Source: Sphingomonadales bacterium
Lineage (GTDB): Bacteria; Pseudomonadota; Alphaproteobacteria; Sphingomonadales; Sphingomonadaceae
Assembly (NCBI GenBank): GCA_017302615.1
Contig: JAFLDB010000007.1
Span: forward strand, 62,001 to 126,000
Length of the DNA stretch: 64,000 nt
Direction of reading: 5' to 3'
In this document: one piece after another, positions 51,382 through 59,896 of the stretch
Layout: each line of letters starts with the position of its first letter
Numbering within the stretch: the stretch's first letter is position 1
Notes under the pieces: generated by a model
The model's input: only the letters and a program-made list of their open reading frames with translations
The model's database searches: none
Told to the model about the DNA's origin: nothing
Program-made: the position numbers and the translations under genes

Positions 51382-51460
51382 TGGCGGGGCGGGGTGTCCG
51401 GTTTTTCGGTGGTCGATGGTCTAGCTGAATGGCTGGAATGTCGGGGGGTGCGGATATCAG

Positions 51461-51751
51461 TCAGAGGTTTGAGAAAACACCCCGCATCCACCGTCCCAAG
51501 TAGTTTCCGCCGAGCGCTCCCAGACTGATCCACAATGGGCCGAAGAAAAAGTCGAGGGCGCTGGTTGAACGTAGGTTTTCTGGGTGTTGGCCTTGCCACC
51601 AACTGATGAAAACTATCATCGTCACCGGCACGACCGCTAAGACCGAGCATCCTAATTTGGGTTTAGCAAACAATAGGCCGAGAAATAGTCCGAGGAGCGA
51701 TCCTATTGCGAAGGAGCCTTCGATGCTCAGTAGTAGGCTTTGGAAGCTCAT
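51461..51751 (-). CDS. Small membrane protein, array gene 5 (last)
   Basis: 96 residues with two or three hydrophobic helices (FAIGSLLGLFLGLLFA, GCSVLAVVPVTMIVFIS, FFGPLWISLGALGGNYLG). Low-GC codons (CTT, ATA, AGT, ACG mixture) differ from neighbours. The conserved 3' part of the array element ends 27 bp upstream of its ATG. No family recognised. Confidence 0.55.
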   Translation of the reverse strand: MSFQSLLLSIEGSFAIGSLLGLFLGLLFAKPKLGCSVLAVVPVTMIVFISWWQGQHPENLRSTSALDFFFGPLWISLGALGGNYLGRWMRGVFSNL

Positions 51752-51816
51752 TGGGGTGCGAGTATAGCGGCTAACCTAGTGTCCGCAATGTTGTCGTTCT
51801 TCGCCTGTTCGTGCTC

Positions 51817-52080
51817 TCACCGCTTCCAACCAAGCCAGGAGCACAATCGCTGCCAACCGTCGATGAGAATGGCGCAAGCAAGCCCAACCAAAAGCGGGCC
51901 GACCAGCAATAGACCGGCAAAGTACGCGATCTCCGCAGCACTATCGATCCAGGCTAATCGGCCTTGCATCAGTCGGACAGCCGTTGACAATGCCAATGCT
52001 GGCCACAAGATGAGCGCAGCTACCGTTATGACCGGAACAAGCGAACGCCCCCACCTTAAAAACTCTCTCATCAGTGCCAA
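51817..52080 (-). CDS. Small membrane protein, array gene 4
   Basis: 87 residues from a TTG (52080) or 84 from an ATG at 52071. AAGGA is about nine bases before the TTG, favouring it. Two to three hydrophobic helices (SLVPVITVAALILWPALALSTAV, IAYFAGLLLVGPLLVGLACAILI). It ends LCSWLGWKR. No family recognised. Confidence 0.5.
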   Translation of the reverse strand: MALMREFLRWGRSLVPVITVAALILWPALALSTAVRLMQGRLAWIDSAAEIAYFAGLLLVGPLLVGLACAILIDGWQRLCSWLGWKR

Positions 52081-52095
52081 TTATCACGTTCCTTG

Positions 52096-52149
52096 AACGT
52101 CCGCTATGTACGCGCAATCTGCAGATATTGGACAACCGGAATGTTGGGG
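52096..52149 (-). repeat. 54-bp array element C
   Basis: On the minus strand it runs CCCCAAC, 44 variable bases, GTT. Its middle holds a perfect palindrome ATCTGCAGAT (52116-52126 region) and ends CATAGCGGAC before GTT. It lies 16 bp after the stop of array gene 3 and 16 bp before the TTG of array gene 4. It keeps the CATAGCGGACGTT end but has lost the ACGACAA part that the other copies share. Confidence 0.65.
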
Positions 52150-52165
52150 ATTGGCGACGTTCTGG

Positions 52166-52564
52166 CTAGCGATTGAACGCAGCCTCAATACGCGCGACGA
52201 CCTCGTTCAGTTCGGCTTCGCTTGGCATCTCGTGACTCCGGGTTGCCCCGTCAGTCAGATACGCGAAGGCCGTCCATTCCTCGTTCGCGCCCTGTAAAAT
52301 CACAATCTCGGCATCTTTGGCCTTCCCCCTAATCCCGATAGCTCCGGCTAAGGTCTCGGAGCATCGAATTTGGGTGGCTGTAACAGTGTCGCGTAAGTGC
52401 GCAGAAGCGATGATACAGAAGTCTTTCGGGCGCTCTGGCAAGCGAGGCTTGGACAGCCAGTAAGGCTTCGACGGCGTCGGTTCTGTCGGCGCTTTCGCCT
52501 CACAGCCTGACAGGCAAAGGGTGGCAAGCCACAATGCACCGGCACTGCATCGGAAAAGGTTCAT
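52166..52564 (-). CDS. Putative lipoprotein, array gene 3
   Basis: 132 residues. N-terminal signal MNLFRCSAGALWLATLCLSGCEAK has a lipobox LCLSGC. The mature part (LPERPKDFCIIASAHLRDTVTATQIRCSETLAGAIGIRGKAKDAEIVILQ) has no known domain. Lower GC than the chromosome around it. Single gene between two 54-bp elements. Confidence 0.6.
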   Translation of the reverse strand: MNLFRCSAGALWLATLCLSGCEAKAPTEPTPSKPYWLSKPRLPERPKDFCIIASAHLRDTVTATQIRCSETLAGAIGIRGKAKDAEIVILQGANEEWTAFAYLTDGATRSHEMPSEAELNEVVARIEAAFNR

Positions 52565-52588
52565 CAGCTCAGCTTATCGGCATCTTTT

Positions 52589-52642
52589 AATGTCCGCTAT
52601 GTTGTCGTGTCCGGTCAGACCGCTAAGGCTGGAAAGTTGGGG
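52589..52642 (-). repeat. 54-bp array element A
   Basis: Minus strand CCCCAAC...GACCGGACACGACAACATAGCGGACATT: begins 13 bp after the stop of array gene 2 and ends 25 bp before the ATG of array gene 3. It matches element B over its 3' half with few changes. Confidence 0.75.
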
Positions 52643-52655
52643 ATTGATGACACTC

Positions 52656-53090
52656 TCATTCGATCCAATTCTCATCATTGGCCGCAATTTCCAGGATCAA
52701 TTTAGCACGCGTAGCCAATAGTGGGGCCCAGGTGAGATGGTCGTCGCCACTGCCTAGTTGCAAATCGTCTGCTTCCTCGCCGTTCAGCCAGCGCATTGCC
52801 GCATCTTTCCAACGCAGACCGATGTCACGCAATCCTTGGCGAGGGTGACGTTCGGATCCGCACTCAACGTAGTCAGTCGGACAATCGCCAGAGACAGCCC
52901 ACCAGCCGACCCAACCGGGACGTGTGCCGCTTTCCACCGCCCAAACAGAGATGAAGGGCGCGACGTGCCATGCAGGCCAATCACCGATGCTTCTGAAGGG
53001 GCACTTTTCGCGGGCAAGATACGCAAGCACGTTCTCTCGCTGCTGTGAACACCAGAGTTCTTCGTCTTGGTTGGAAAAGTCGCAATTCAT
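52656..53090 (-). CDS. DUF4826-like protein, array gene 2
   Basis: 144 residues, MNCDFSNQDEELWCSQQRENVLAYLAREKC..., with DWPAWHVAPFISVWAVESGTRPGWVGWWAVSGDCPTDYV and a C-terminal WKDAAMRWLNG. The WCxxQR start and GWVGWWAVSGDCPTDY block recall the DUF4826 family, a small cytosolic protein family of unknown role often in gene cassettes. Lower GC, single gene between elements A and B. Confidence 0.65.
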   Translation of the reverse strand: MNCDFSNQDEELWCSQQRENVLAYLAREKCPFRSIGDWPAWHVAPFISVWAVESGTRPGWVGWWAVSGDCPTDYVECGSERHPRQGLRDIGLRWKDAAMRWLNGEEADDLQLGSGDDHLTWAPLLATRAKLILEIAANDENWIE

Positions 53091-53131
53091 GCCTGACTTG
53101 ACCTAAAGGCTCAGCTTCAGTCAATCAATTG

Positions 53132-53185
53132 AACGTCCGCAAGGTTGTCGTGTCCGGTCAGTCCGGTTGGGCAGCTTTGTTGGGG
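53132..53185 (-). repeat. 54-bp array element B
   Basis: Minus strand CCCCAAC...GACCGGACACGACAACCTTGCGGACGTT: starts 10 bp after the stop of array gene 1 and ends 41 bp before the ATG of array gene 2. Same 54-bp length and ends as elements A and C. Confidence 0.75.
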
Positions 53186-53195
53186 GAAGTGGACT

Positions 53196-53456
53196 CTAGG
53201 GCCGAACTTCTTCACCTGCTGTGTATCGGGGTAGCTCCGCAAGAGCGTCTTCAAAACCCTGCCTAATCTGGGTTTGAGTGAAACCACGATCCCAAAGTTC
53301 GGTCATCAAGTAGACTAGCGCCTGCGGCAGCACCTGCAAACCGGGCCAAGGGTTGCTGTTGTGCAAGCCTCTGAGCGTGCCAGCAAATTCTTGAACCGCG
53401 CTGAGTCCACGGTCCTGCCATTCGTCGTCGGGATCACGCTCTGATTGGTCACTCAT
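53196..53456 (-). CDS. Small protein of unknown function, array gene 1 (first)
   Basis: 86 residues, hydrophilic and helical: MSDQSERDPDDEWQDRGLSAVQEFAGTLRGLHNSNPWPGL then LVYLMTELWDRGFTQTQIRQGFEDALAELPR. No signal, membrane segment or known domain. A partial array element (53480-53513) lies 24 bp upstream of its ATG. Confidence 0.5.
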   Translation of the reverse strand: MSDQSERDPDDEWQDRGLSAVQEFAGTLRGLHNSNPWPGLQVLPQALVYLMTELWDRGFTQTQIRQGFEDALAELPRYTAGEEVRP

Positions 53457-53557
53457 TCATGCAATCTACCCAACCAGCGGACGTCCGCAATGTTGTCGTA
53501 TCCGGAATGGCAGTTTGCACTCAAATACCCCAGAAAGACGCCCCAACCCCTCCCGTC

Positions 53558-53578
53558 GCCCCGGACTTGATCCGGGGC
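53558..53578. repeat. Dispersed extragenic palindrome near priA 3' end
   Basis: GCCCCGGA at 53558-53565 and TCCGGGGC at 53571-53578 form a perfect 8-bp stem around CTTGA. This CCCGGACTTGATCCGGG palindrome is, as far as I know, widespread between genes of alphaproteobacteria. It lies about 115 bp past the priA stop (minus strand) and may cap the 3' end of its mRNA. The rest of 53514-53691 shows no gene. Confidence 0.7.
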
Positions 53579-53691
53579 TTGGCTGTTCTACCGGCGCGAC
53601 CTTTGTCGCACGCGATGCGTAGGGGGCGCGAAGGCAGCCTGGCCCCGTGTCAGGCGCGGGGCGACGGCGGGGTGCGGTAGCCTCCCCCCCA

Positions 53692-55857
53692 TCAAACAAA
53701 AGAATAGGGATCGATATCCACGCTTACCCGCACGCCTTGGGGGAATTGCAGCGGGTCGAGCCAGGCGCGGATTGCGTCCTGCAGCTTGGCTGAGCGGCGG
53801 GCGTTGATCAGCAGGCGGTAGCGGTAGCGGCCGCGCAGGAGGCTTAAGGGCGCAGGCGCGGGGCCGAGCACCATGACGTCGGGCAGGTTCGGTGCCGCGC
53901 CGCCGATGGCGCGGGCGGCGTCGCGGGCTTCGGCCTCGTCCTCGCTGCTGACGATGATCGCGGCCCAGCGGCCGAACGGCGGGGCGCCGGCATCCTTGCG
54001 GCCTTCGGCTTCGGCGGCATAGAACGCATCGCGGTCTCCGGCGGCGAGCGCGGCGATAACCGGCGCGTCGGGGTGGCGGGTCTGGATCAGCACTTCGCCG
54101 GGCTTTTCCCCGCGGCCCGCCCGCCCGGCGACTTGCGCGACCTGCTGATAGGTCCGCTCGGCCGCGCGCAGATCGCCGCCTTCCAGCCCGAGATCGGCAT
54201 CGACGACGCCGACCAGCGTCAGATCGGGGAAGTGATAGCCCTTGGTGACGATTTGCGTGCCAACGATCACGTCGATCAGCTTTTCCTCGGCCGCCTGGAC
54301 GAAAGCGCTGATCTTTTCCGGGCTGTTCAGCGTGTCGGACGTGACCACGGCCACGCGCGCTTCGGGCAGGACTTCGGCCACTTCATCGGCGATGCGCTCC
54401 ACCCCCGGGCCGCAGGCGACCAGGCAATCGGGAGTGTGGCATTCCGGGCAGGCCTCGGGCGGGGGAGTCTCATGCCCGCAGTGGTGGCAGGCAAGGCGGC
54501 GGGAGAGGCGGTGCTCGACCAGCCAGGCGCTGCAATTGGGGCATTGAAAACGGTAGCCGCAGTGGCGGCACAGGGTGAGCGGGGCATAGCCGCGGCGGTT
54601 GAGGAACAGCAGGCTCTGCTCGCCCCTGGCCAGCCGTTCGCGCAGTTCGTCGATCAGCCGGGGGGCGAGCCAGCGGCCGCGCTCCGGCACTTCCTGGCGC
54701 AGGTCGACGATCGATATTTCGGGCAGGGTGGCCCCGCCGAAGCGGCTGGGCAGGTCGATCTTCTCGTAAACCCCGGCCTCGGCCAGTTGCAGCGATTCGA
54801 GCGCCGGGGTGGCACTGGCGAGGATGACCGGCACAGCTTCGAACCGGGCGCGGATCACCGCCACGTCGCGGGCGTTGTAGCGCACCCCGTCGTCCTGCTT
54901 GAACGAAACCTCGTGTGCCTCGTCGATCACGATCAGGCCCAGCCGCTTGTAAGGCATGAACAGCGCCGAGCGCGCACCGACCACCACCTGCGCCTCGCCA
55001 GAGACGATCGCCCGCCAGGCGCGGCGGCGCTCGCTCTGTTTCAGGCTGGAATGCCACAGCACCGGCGGTACGCCGAAACGGGCTTCGAAGCGGCGCAGGA
55101 AGTTTTCGGTCAGGGCAATTTCCGGCAGCAGGACCAGCACCTGCCGCCCCAGCCGCAGCGCTTCGGCCACGGCTTCGAAATAGCATTCGGTCTTGCCCGA
55201 TCCGGTCACCCCGTCGAGCAGGAAGGGGGCGAATTTTTCCTCGCGCACGGCCGCAACGAAGCGGCTTGCGGCAGCGGCCTGGGCTTCGGACAGCTGCGGC
55301 ACGGCATGGTCCGGCCGGGCGCGAGGGTAGGGACGGTCGAGGTCGACCGTGACGGGTTCAAGGATCCCGGCGCTGACCATCCCGCGCAGCACGCCGTCCG
55401 ATACCCCGGCAATATGCGCCAGTTCGCGGATGCTCGCCTGTTCGCCGTGGAGCGCGTCCATCGCCGCCGCGCGCTGCGGGGTAAGGCGCTTGGGCTCTTC
55501 GCCAGACAGGCGGTATTCGGTCGTCGTCCCCCCGCCGCGCAGCGCCGCCATGGACCCCAGCGCCATCCGGGCAACCGCGTTCATCGGCGCGACGTAATAG
55601 TCCGCGCACCATTCGATCAGGCGGCGCAGGGGCGCGCTGAGCGGCGGCACGGGCAGCTTTTCCAGGATCGGGCGGAGCTTGGCCTCCGGCACTTCATCGC
55701 CCGGCAGGCGGTCCGGCTCCCAGACGATCCCCAGCACCTGGCGCGGACCCAGCGGGGCAATCACCAGCTGGCCGAATTCTGTCGCCATTCCAGCAGGAAG
55801 GCGGTAATCCAGCACCGGCAGGGCCGGGTTGAAGACAAGGAGTCGGACGCGGGTCAT
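53692..55857 (-). CDS. priA: Primosomal protein N' (replication restart helicase)
   Basis: 721 residues. The N-terminal 3'BD-like domain is followed by the helicase core: Walker A LLDGVTGSGKTECYFEAV, DEAH as VIDEAHEVSFKQDDG, and motif VI QVAGRAGRGEKPGEVLIQT. The eight-cysteine zinc module is seen in LCRHCGYRFQCPNC, LACHHCGHETPPPEACPECHTPDC. It reloads DnaB at stalled forks. The N-terminus reads MTRVRLLVFNPALPVLDYRLPAG. Confidence 0.96.
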   Translation of the reverse strand: MTRVRLLVFNPALPVLDYRLPAGMATEFGQLVIAPLGPRQVLGIVWEPDRLPGDEVPEAKLRPILEKLPVPPLSAPLRRLIEWCADYYVAPMNAVARMALGSMAALRGGGTTTEYRLSGEEPKRLTPQRAAAMDALHGEQASIRELAHIAGVSDGVLRGMVSAGILEPVTVDLDRPYPRARPDHAVPQLSEAQAAAASRFVAAVREEKFAPFLLDGVTGSGKTECYFEAVAEALRLGRQVLVLLPEIALTENFLRRFEARFGVPPVLWHSSLKQSERRRAWRAIVSGEAQVVVGARSALFMPYKRLGLIVIDEAHEVSFKQDDGVRYNARDVAVIRARFEAVPVILASATPALESLQLAEAGVYEKIDLPSRFGGATLPEISIVDLRQEVPERGRWLAPRLIDELRERLARGEQSLLFLNRRGYAPLTLCRHCGYRFQCPNCSAWLVEHRLSRRLACHHCGHETPPPEACPECHTPDCLVACGPGVERIADEVAEVLPEARVAVVTSDTLNSPEKISAFVQAAEEKLIDVIVGTQIVTKGYHFPDLTLVGVVDADLGLEGGDLRAAERTYQQVAQVAGRAGRGEKPGEVLIQTRHPDAPVIAALAAGDRDAFYAAEAEGRKDAGAPPFGRWAAIIVSSEDEAEARDAARAIGGAAPNLPDVMVLGPAPAPLSLLRGRYRYRLLINARRSAKLQDAIRAWLDPLQFPQGVRVSVDIDPYSFV

Positions 55858-55935
55858 GCACGGCCTCTATGGCGCATTCGGCGGCGGGTGACAGCCCCCG
55901 TGCGGTAATGCGGAACGCGAAGGAGCAGGGGACCC

Positions 55936-56619
55936 ATGGAACAGATCATCACCACATCACTGGCGCGGCGCAGCTTTCTGGCCGGAACGGCGGCCAGCGG
56001 ACTGCTGCTCTTGCCCGGCTGCGCTTCGGTTGGCGGATTCTCGATGGTCGAGGCGATCCGGCGGCTGCTGATGCTTTCGTCCGAACGCGCCTTTGCCCGG
56101 CTGACCGCGCCCGGCGGCTTCTGGGACAGCGAAGTGGCGCGGTTCGATCTGCCCGTGCTGTTCACCGGCAGCGGCGGGGCGATCCGCTCGCTGCTGACCT
56201 CCACCGTGTTCAAGAACCAGCTGCAGAAACAGCTCAACCTGCTGGCCGAGAAGGGGGCGGAGCGGGCCGCCCCGGTGGTCTATGACGCAGTTCGTTCGAT
56301 CTCGATTGCCGATGCCGTGGGGATCGTGCGCGGCGGGTCGACCGCGGCGACCACGTTCCTGCGCAGCGCGATGGGCCCGGCGCTGATCAACGCGATGATT
56401 CCCGGCCTCAGCGATGCGCTGCGGGTTTCGTCCGATCCGATTCTGGGCCAGGCGATCCGGGCGCTGTCGGGCGTCGATATCGGCGGCGTGGCCCAGGCGG
56501 TGGCCAACCGGGCCGACAATTCGATCTGGTACCAGATCGGGGCCGAGGAAAGCGCCATCCGGGCCAACCCGGCAAGCACCAACGATCCGGTGCTGATCGG
56601 CGTGCTCAAGGTGCTTTGA
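55936..56619 (+). CDS. DUF4197 family lipoprotein
   Basis: 227 residues. The N-terminus has RRSFLAGTAASGLLLLPGCASVGG: a Tat-like RRSFL followed by a lipobox LPGC. Blocks IRRLLMLSSERAFARLTAPGGFW, TSTVFKNQLQKQLNLLAEKGAERAAPVVYDAVRSISIADAVGIVRGGSTAATTFLR match DUF4197, a periplasmic family of unknown function. Divergent from priA over 78 bp, and upstream of the transaldolase gene. Confidence 0.85.
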   Translation: MEQIITTSLARRSFLAGTAASGLLLLPGCASVGGFSMVEAIRRLLMLSSERAFARLTAPGGFWDSEVARFDLPVLFTGSGGAIRSLLTSTVFKNQLQKQLNLLAEKGAERAAPVVYDAVRSISIADAVGIVRGGSTAATTFLRSAMGPALINAMIPGLSDALRVSSDPILGQAIRALSGVDIGGVAQAVANRADNSIWYQIGAEESAIRANPASTNDPVLIGVLKVL

Positions 56620-56687
56620 GGGGCTAGGCCCGCGCCGCAATCCGTGCCACTAGCCGTTCCTGACTCGCATCCAGGAGCCAAAGCGCC

Positions 56688-57338
56688 GTGAAGTTCTTCG
56701 CCGACACTGCCGAAATCGACGACATCAAGGATCTGGCCGCCACCGGCCTGCTTGATGGCGTGACCACCAATCCCAGCCTGATCATGAAGTCGGGCCGCGA
56801 TTTCATGGAAGTGACGAAGGAAATCTGCGGGATCGTCGATGGCCCGGTCAGCGCCGAAGTGGTCGCGCTGGACCATGAAGGGATGATGCGCGAGGCCGAA
56901 GTGCTGCGCAAGATCGCCGACAACGTCTGCATCAAGGTGCCGCTGACCATCGACGGGCTGAAGACCTGCAAGGCGCTGACCGGCGACGGCACCATGGTCA
57001 ACGTTACGCTGTGCTTCTCGGCCAACCAGGCGCTGCTGGCGGCCAAGGCCGGGGCGACGTTCGTTTCGCCCTTTGTCGGCCGTCACGATGATAACGGCTT
57101 CGACGGCATGGGCCTGATCAGCGACATCCGCCTGATCTATGACAATTACAACTTCGCCACCGAAATCCTCGTCGCCTCGGTCCGTCACGGCGTCCACGTG
57201 CTGGAAGCGGCCAAGATCGGCGCCGACGTGATGACCGCGCCGCCGGCCGTGATCCGCGGGCTGTTCAAGCACGTGCTGACCGACAAGGGCATCGAAGGCT
57301 TCCTGGCCGACTGGGCCAAGACGGGCCAGGCGATCTGA
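56688..57338 (+). CDS. Transaldolase-like protein (fructose-6-phosphate aldolase / short transaldolase)
   Basis: 216 residues from a GTG. The lysine forming the Schiff base is K83 in [42 protein letters not shown] and [14 protein letters not shown] are the short-subfamily blocks. Length and blocks fit TalC/Fsa-type transaldolase, acting in the non-oxidative pentose phosphate branch. fsa or tal cannot be separated safely from sequence. Followed 17 bp later by cobT. Confidence 0.93.
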   Translation: MKFFADTAEIDDIKDLAATGLLDGVTTNPSLIMKSGRDFMEVTKEICGIVDGPVSAEVVALDHEGMMREAEVLRKIADNVCIKVPLTIDGLKTCKALTGDGTMVNVTLCFSANQALLAAKAGATFVSPFVGRHDDNGFDGMGLISDIRLIYDNYNFATEILVASVRHGVHVLEAAKIGADVMTAPPAVIRGLFKHVLTDKGIEGFLADWAKTGQAI

Positions 57339-57355
57339 TCCGAAGCGTGCGTTAG

Positions 57356-59176
57356 ATGGCAGACGAAACTCCCCTCGATCGCTTCAAGAGCGTGCTGACC
57401 GGCGCCAGCCGGGCGATCGCGCACGAGCCCGAGGTGGAAGTAGCCTGGACCGCCGACCATCCGGTGATCAACGGCAAGAACATGCGCCTGCCCATGCCGG
57501 GCCGGAACCTGCCGCGCGATCAGGCGATGGAAGCGCGCGGTTTTGCCGACAGTTTCGCGCTGAAACTGCTGCACCACAGCGAAAGCCTCCACGCCAGGAA
57601 CGCGCCCAGCGAGCCGACTGCCCGCGCCGCCTATGACGCGGTCGAGGCGGTCCGTTATGAAGCGCTCGGTTCGCGCGGCTATGCCGGGATGCGCGCCAAT
57701 CTGGACGCGGCAACCCAGGTGAAGATCGGCGGCGATCCGATTGCCCGCGCCAGCCGGCCGGAAGAGGTGCCGATCCCCGCCGCGCTGGCCCTGCTGCTGC
57801 GCGAACACCTGACCGGCCAGCCGGTGCCGGAAGCCGCCCGCGAAGGGGTGGAAATGCTGCGCGGCTGGATCGGCGAGCGGGCCGGGGCCGATTTCGACGC
57901 TCTCGCGCTCAGCCTTGACGATCAGGAAGCGTTCCAGGGCCTTGCGCTCGATATGCTCCAGCACCTCGAACTGACCCAGGCCCAGCCGACCGAGGCCGAG
58001 AACGAGGAAGGCGAAGAGGGCCAGGACCAGGACGACAGCGAAGACCAGCCCGACGACGGAGAATCGAGCGAAGACCAGACGCCGAGCGAAGTCGCCAGCG
58101 AGCCGAGCGAAGGCGAGGACGACGGCGAGAGCGAGACCGAACGGCAGATGGAGGACGAATCCGCCGACGCCGAGGAAGCCGACGAGGGCGAGGAGGGGAT
58201 GCTCCCGACCCGGCCCAACCGCGCCTGGACCGAGGTTCCCGCCGGGTTCGATTACAAGGCCTATACCCAGGCGTTCGATGAAGTGATTGCCGCTTCCGAC
58301 CTGTGCGACGAAGAGGAAATGACCCGCCTGCGCGCCTATCTGGATGCGCAATTGAAGGGCCTACAGGGCATTGTCACCAAGCTGGCCAACCGGCTGCAGC
58401 GCCGGCTAATGGCCCAGCAGAACCGTTCCTGGGATTTCGACCAGGAAGAAGGCCTGCTCGATGCCGCGCGGCTGGCCCGGGTGGTGATTTCTCCCGGCCA
58501 TTCGCTGTCCTACAAGATCGAACGCGATGTCGAATTCAAGGACACGATCGTCACGCTGCTGATCGACAATTCCGGGTCGATGCGCGGCCGCCCGATCAGC
58601 ATCGCCGCGATCAGCGCCGATGTCATGGCCCGCACGCTGGAGCGCTGCGGGGTTAAGACCGAGATTCTCGGCTTCACCACCCGCGCGTGGAAGGGCGGGC
58701 AAAGCCGCGAGGCCTGGCTGGCCGGGGGCAAGCCCGCGCAACCGGGTCGCCTCAACGATCTGCGCCACATCGTCTACAAGAAGGCCGACGAGCCCTATCG
58801 CCACGCCCGCCGCAACCTGGGCCTGATGATGCGCGAAGGCCTGCTGAAGGAAAACATCGACGGCGAGGCGCTGCTCTGGGCGCACCAGCGGCTGCTCGGC
58901 CGCCAGGAAGACCGCCGGATCCTGATGGTCATTTCGGACGGCGCGCCGGTCGACGATTCGACGCTCAGCGTCAACAACGCCGGCTACCTCGAACTGCACC
59001 TCAGGAAGGTGATCGACTGGATCGAGCGGCAGAGCCCGGTCCAGCTGGTTGCCATCGGCATCGGCCACGACGTGACCCGCTATTACCGCCGCGCCGTGAC
59101 GATCATGGACGTGGAGCAGCTGGGCGGCACGATGATCGAGCAGCTGGCCGCCCTGTTCGAGGACGAACAGGCTTGA
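57356..59176 (+). CDS. cobT: Aerobic cobaltochelatase subunit CobT
   Basis: 606 residues. N-terminal helical domain, a long acidic Glu/Asp-rich stretch (about residues 215-280: [23 protein letters not shown]...), and a C-terminal VWA domain with MIDAS motif D404-x-S406-x-S408 in LLIDNSGSM, plus [12 protein letters not shown]. With CobN and CobS it inserts cobalt into hydrogenobyrinic diamide. cobS and cobN are not in the window. The acidic tract is typical of CobT. Confidence 0.95.
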   Translation: MADETPLDRFKSVLTGASRAIAHEPEVEVAWTADHPVINGKNMRLPMPGRNLPRDQAMEARGFADSFALKLLHHSESLHARNAPSEPTARAAYDAVEAVRYEALGSRGYAGMRANLDAATQVKIGGDPIARASRPEEVPIPAALALLLREHLTGQPVPEAAREGVEMLRGWIGERAGADFDALALSLDDQEAFQGLALDMLQHLELTQAQPTEAENEEGEEGQDQDDSEDQPDDGESSEDQTPSEVASEPSEGEDDGESETERQMEDESADAEEADEGEEGMLPTRPNRAWTEVPAGFDYKAYTQAFDEVIAASDLCDEEEMTRLRAYLDAQLKGLQGIVTKLANRLQRRLMAQQNRSWDFDQEEGLLDAARLARVVISPGHSLSYKIERDVEFKDTIVTLLIDNSGSMRGRPISIAAISADVMARTLERCGVKTEILGFTTRAWKGGQSREAWLAGGKPAQPGRLNDLRHIVYKKADEPYRHARRNLGLMMREGLLKENIDGEALLWAHQRLLGRQEDRRILMVISDGAPVDDSTLSVNNAGYLELHLRKVIDWIERQSPVQLVAIGIGHDVTRYYRRAVTIMDVEQLGGTMIEQLAALFEDEQA

Positions 59177-59207
59177 CCCTCGCGTTTAATCGCTCAATTA
59201 AACGCCC

Positions 59208-59885
59208 ATGACCCACAGCACCACTGTCACCGACGCCGTCATGTCCCGCCGCTCGATCCGGGCGTTCAGCGACAAGCCCGTTCCTCTCGATGTCCTCAAG
59301 AAAGTGATGGACACCGCGCGCTGGACTCCGTCCGGCTGCAACTTCCAGCCGTGGGAAGGCGCGATCCTGACCGGCGAGCCGCTGCGCCAGCTGCAGGACA
59401 AGATGCGCGCCACTCCGCCGCAGGATCCCAAGGAATATTCGTGGAGCGATCCCGAAGTCCTGCCGGAATGCTTGGCCCGTCTGCACCAGGTCGGTGCGGA
59501 CATGTATGCGGCGATGAACATCGAACGCGCCGACAAGGCCGCGCGCGGCGATTTCATGGCCCAGAACATCGTTTCGTTCGGCGCTCCGGCCGTGCTGATG
59601 GTCTATTTCCCGCGCGTCATGGGTCCGCCGCAGTGGTCGGACGTCGGCATGTGGCTGCAATCGATCATGCTGCTGCTGCGCGAGGAAGGGCTGGATACCT
59701 GCCCGCAGGAATTCCTTTCGCTCTACGCCCGCCTGATCAAGGATTTCCTGGGCGTTTCGGATGAAAGCCACATCTTCTTCTGCGGCATCGCCATCGGCTA
59801 CCGCGATGAGAGCGATCCGGTGAACGCCTTTGACCGCAAGCGTGAACCGCTGGAAAGCAAGGTCCAGTTCCTCGGCTTCGAATAA
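59208..59885 (+). CDS. Nitroreductase family protein (copy 1)
   Basis: 225 residues. VMSRRSIRAFSDKPVPLDVLKKVMDTARWTPSGCNFQPW is the FMN-binding N-terminus (RSIRxF, PSGxNxQPW) and GPPQWSDVGMWLQSIMLLLREEGLDTCPQE is the C-terminal block. The family reduces nitroaromatics, quinones or enones with NAD(P)H. Twin of the next gene; substrate unknown. Confidence 0.93.
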   Translation: MTHSTTVTDAVMSRRSIRAFSDKPVPLDVLKKVMDTARWTPSGCNFQPWEGAILTGEPLRQLQDKMRATPPQDPKEYSWSDPEVLPECLARLHQVGADMYAAMNIERADKAARGDFMAQNIVSFGAPAVLMVYFPRVMGPPQWSDVGMWLQSIMLLLREEGLDTCPQEFLSLYARLIKDFLGVSDESHIFFCGIAIGYRDESDPVNAFDRKREPLESKVQFLGFE

Positions 59886-59896
59886 GGACTGCCACA

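Larger units (their letters stand above)
51418..53513 (-). repeat. Cassette-like array: single small genes alternating with a repeated intergenic element
   Basis: Five small minus-strand genes lie head to tail. Three complete intergenic elements are exactly 54 bp: 52096-52149, 52589-52642 and 53132-53185. On the minus strand each begins CCCCAAC 10-16 bp after a stop and ends GCGGACGTT or GCGGACATT 19-45 bp before the next start; the middle is variable. Partial copies lie at 51778-51797, 53480-53513 and, for the other half, 51418-51448. GC falls to about 50% (29 of 60 in 51661-51720). All genes are orphans of the kind found in mobile arrays. No integrase is in the window. Confidence 0.7.

Noticed and set aside
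51418..53513. Canonical integron attC array
   Set aside because: The end boxes CCCCAAC and GTTCAAT/GTTCAAG/ATTAAAA are not complementary, and no intI gene is in the window, so the known attC definition is not met.
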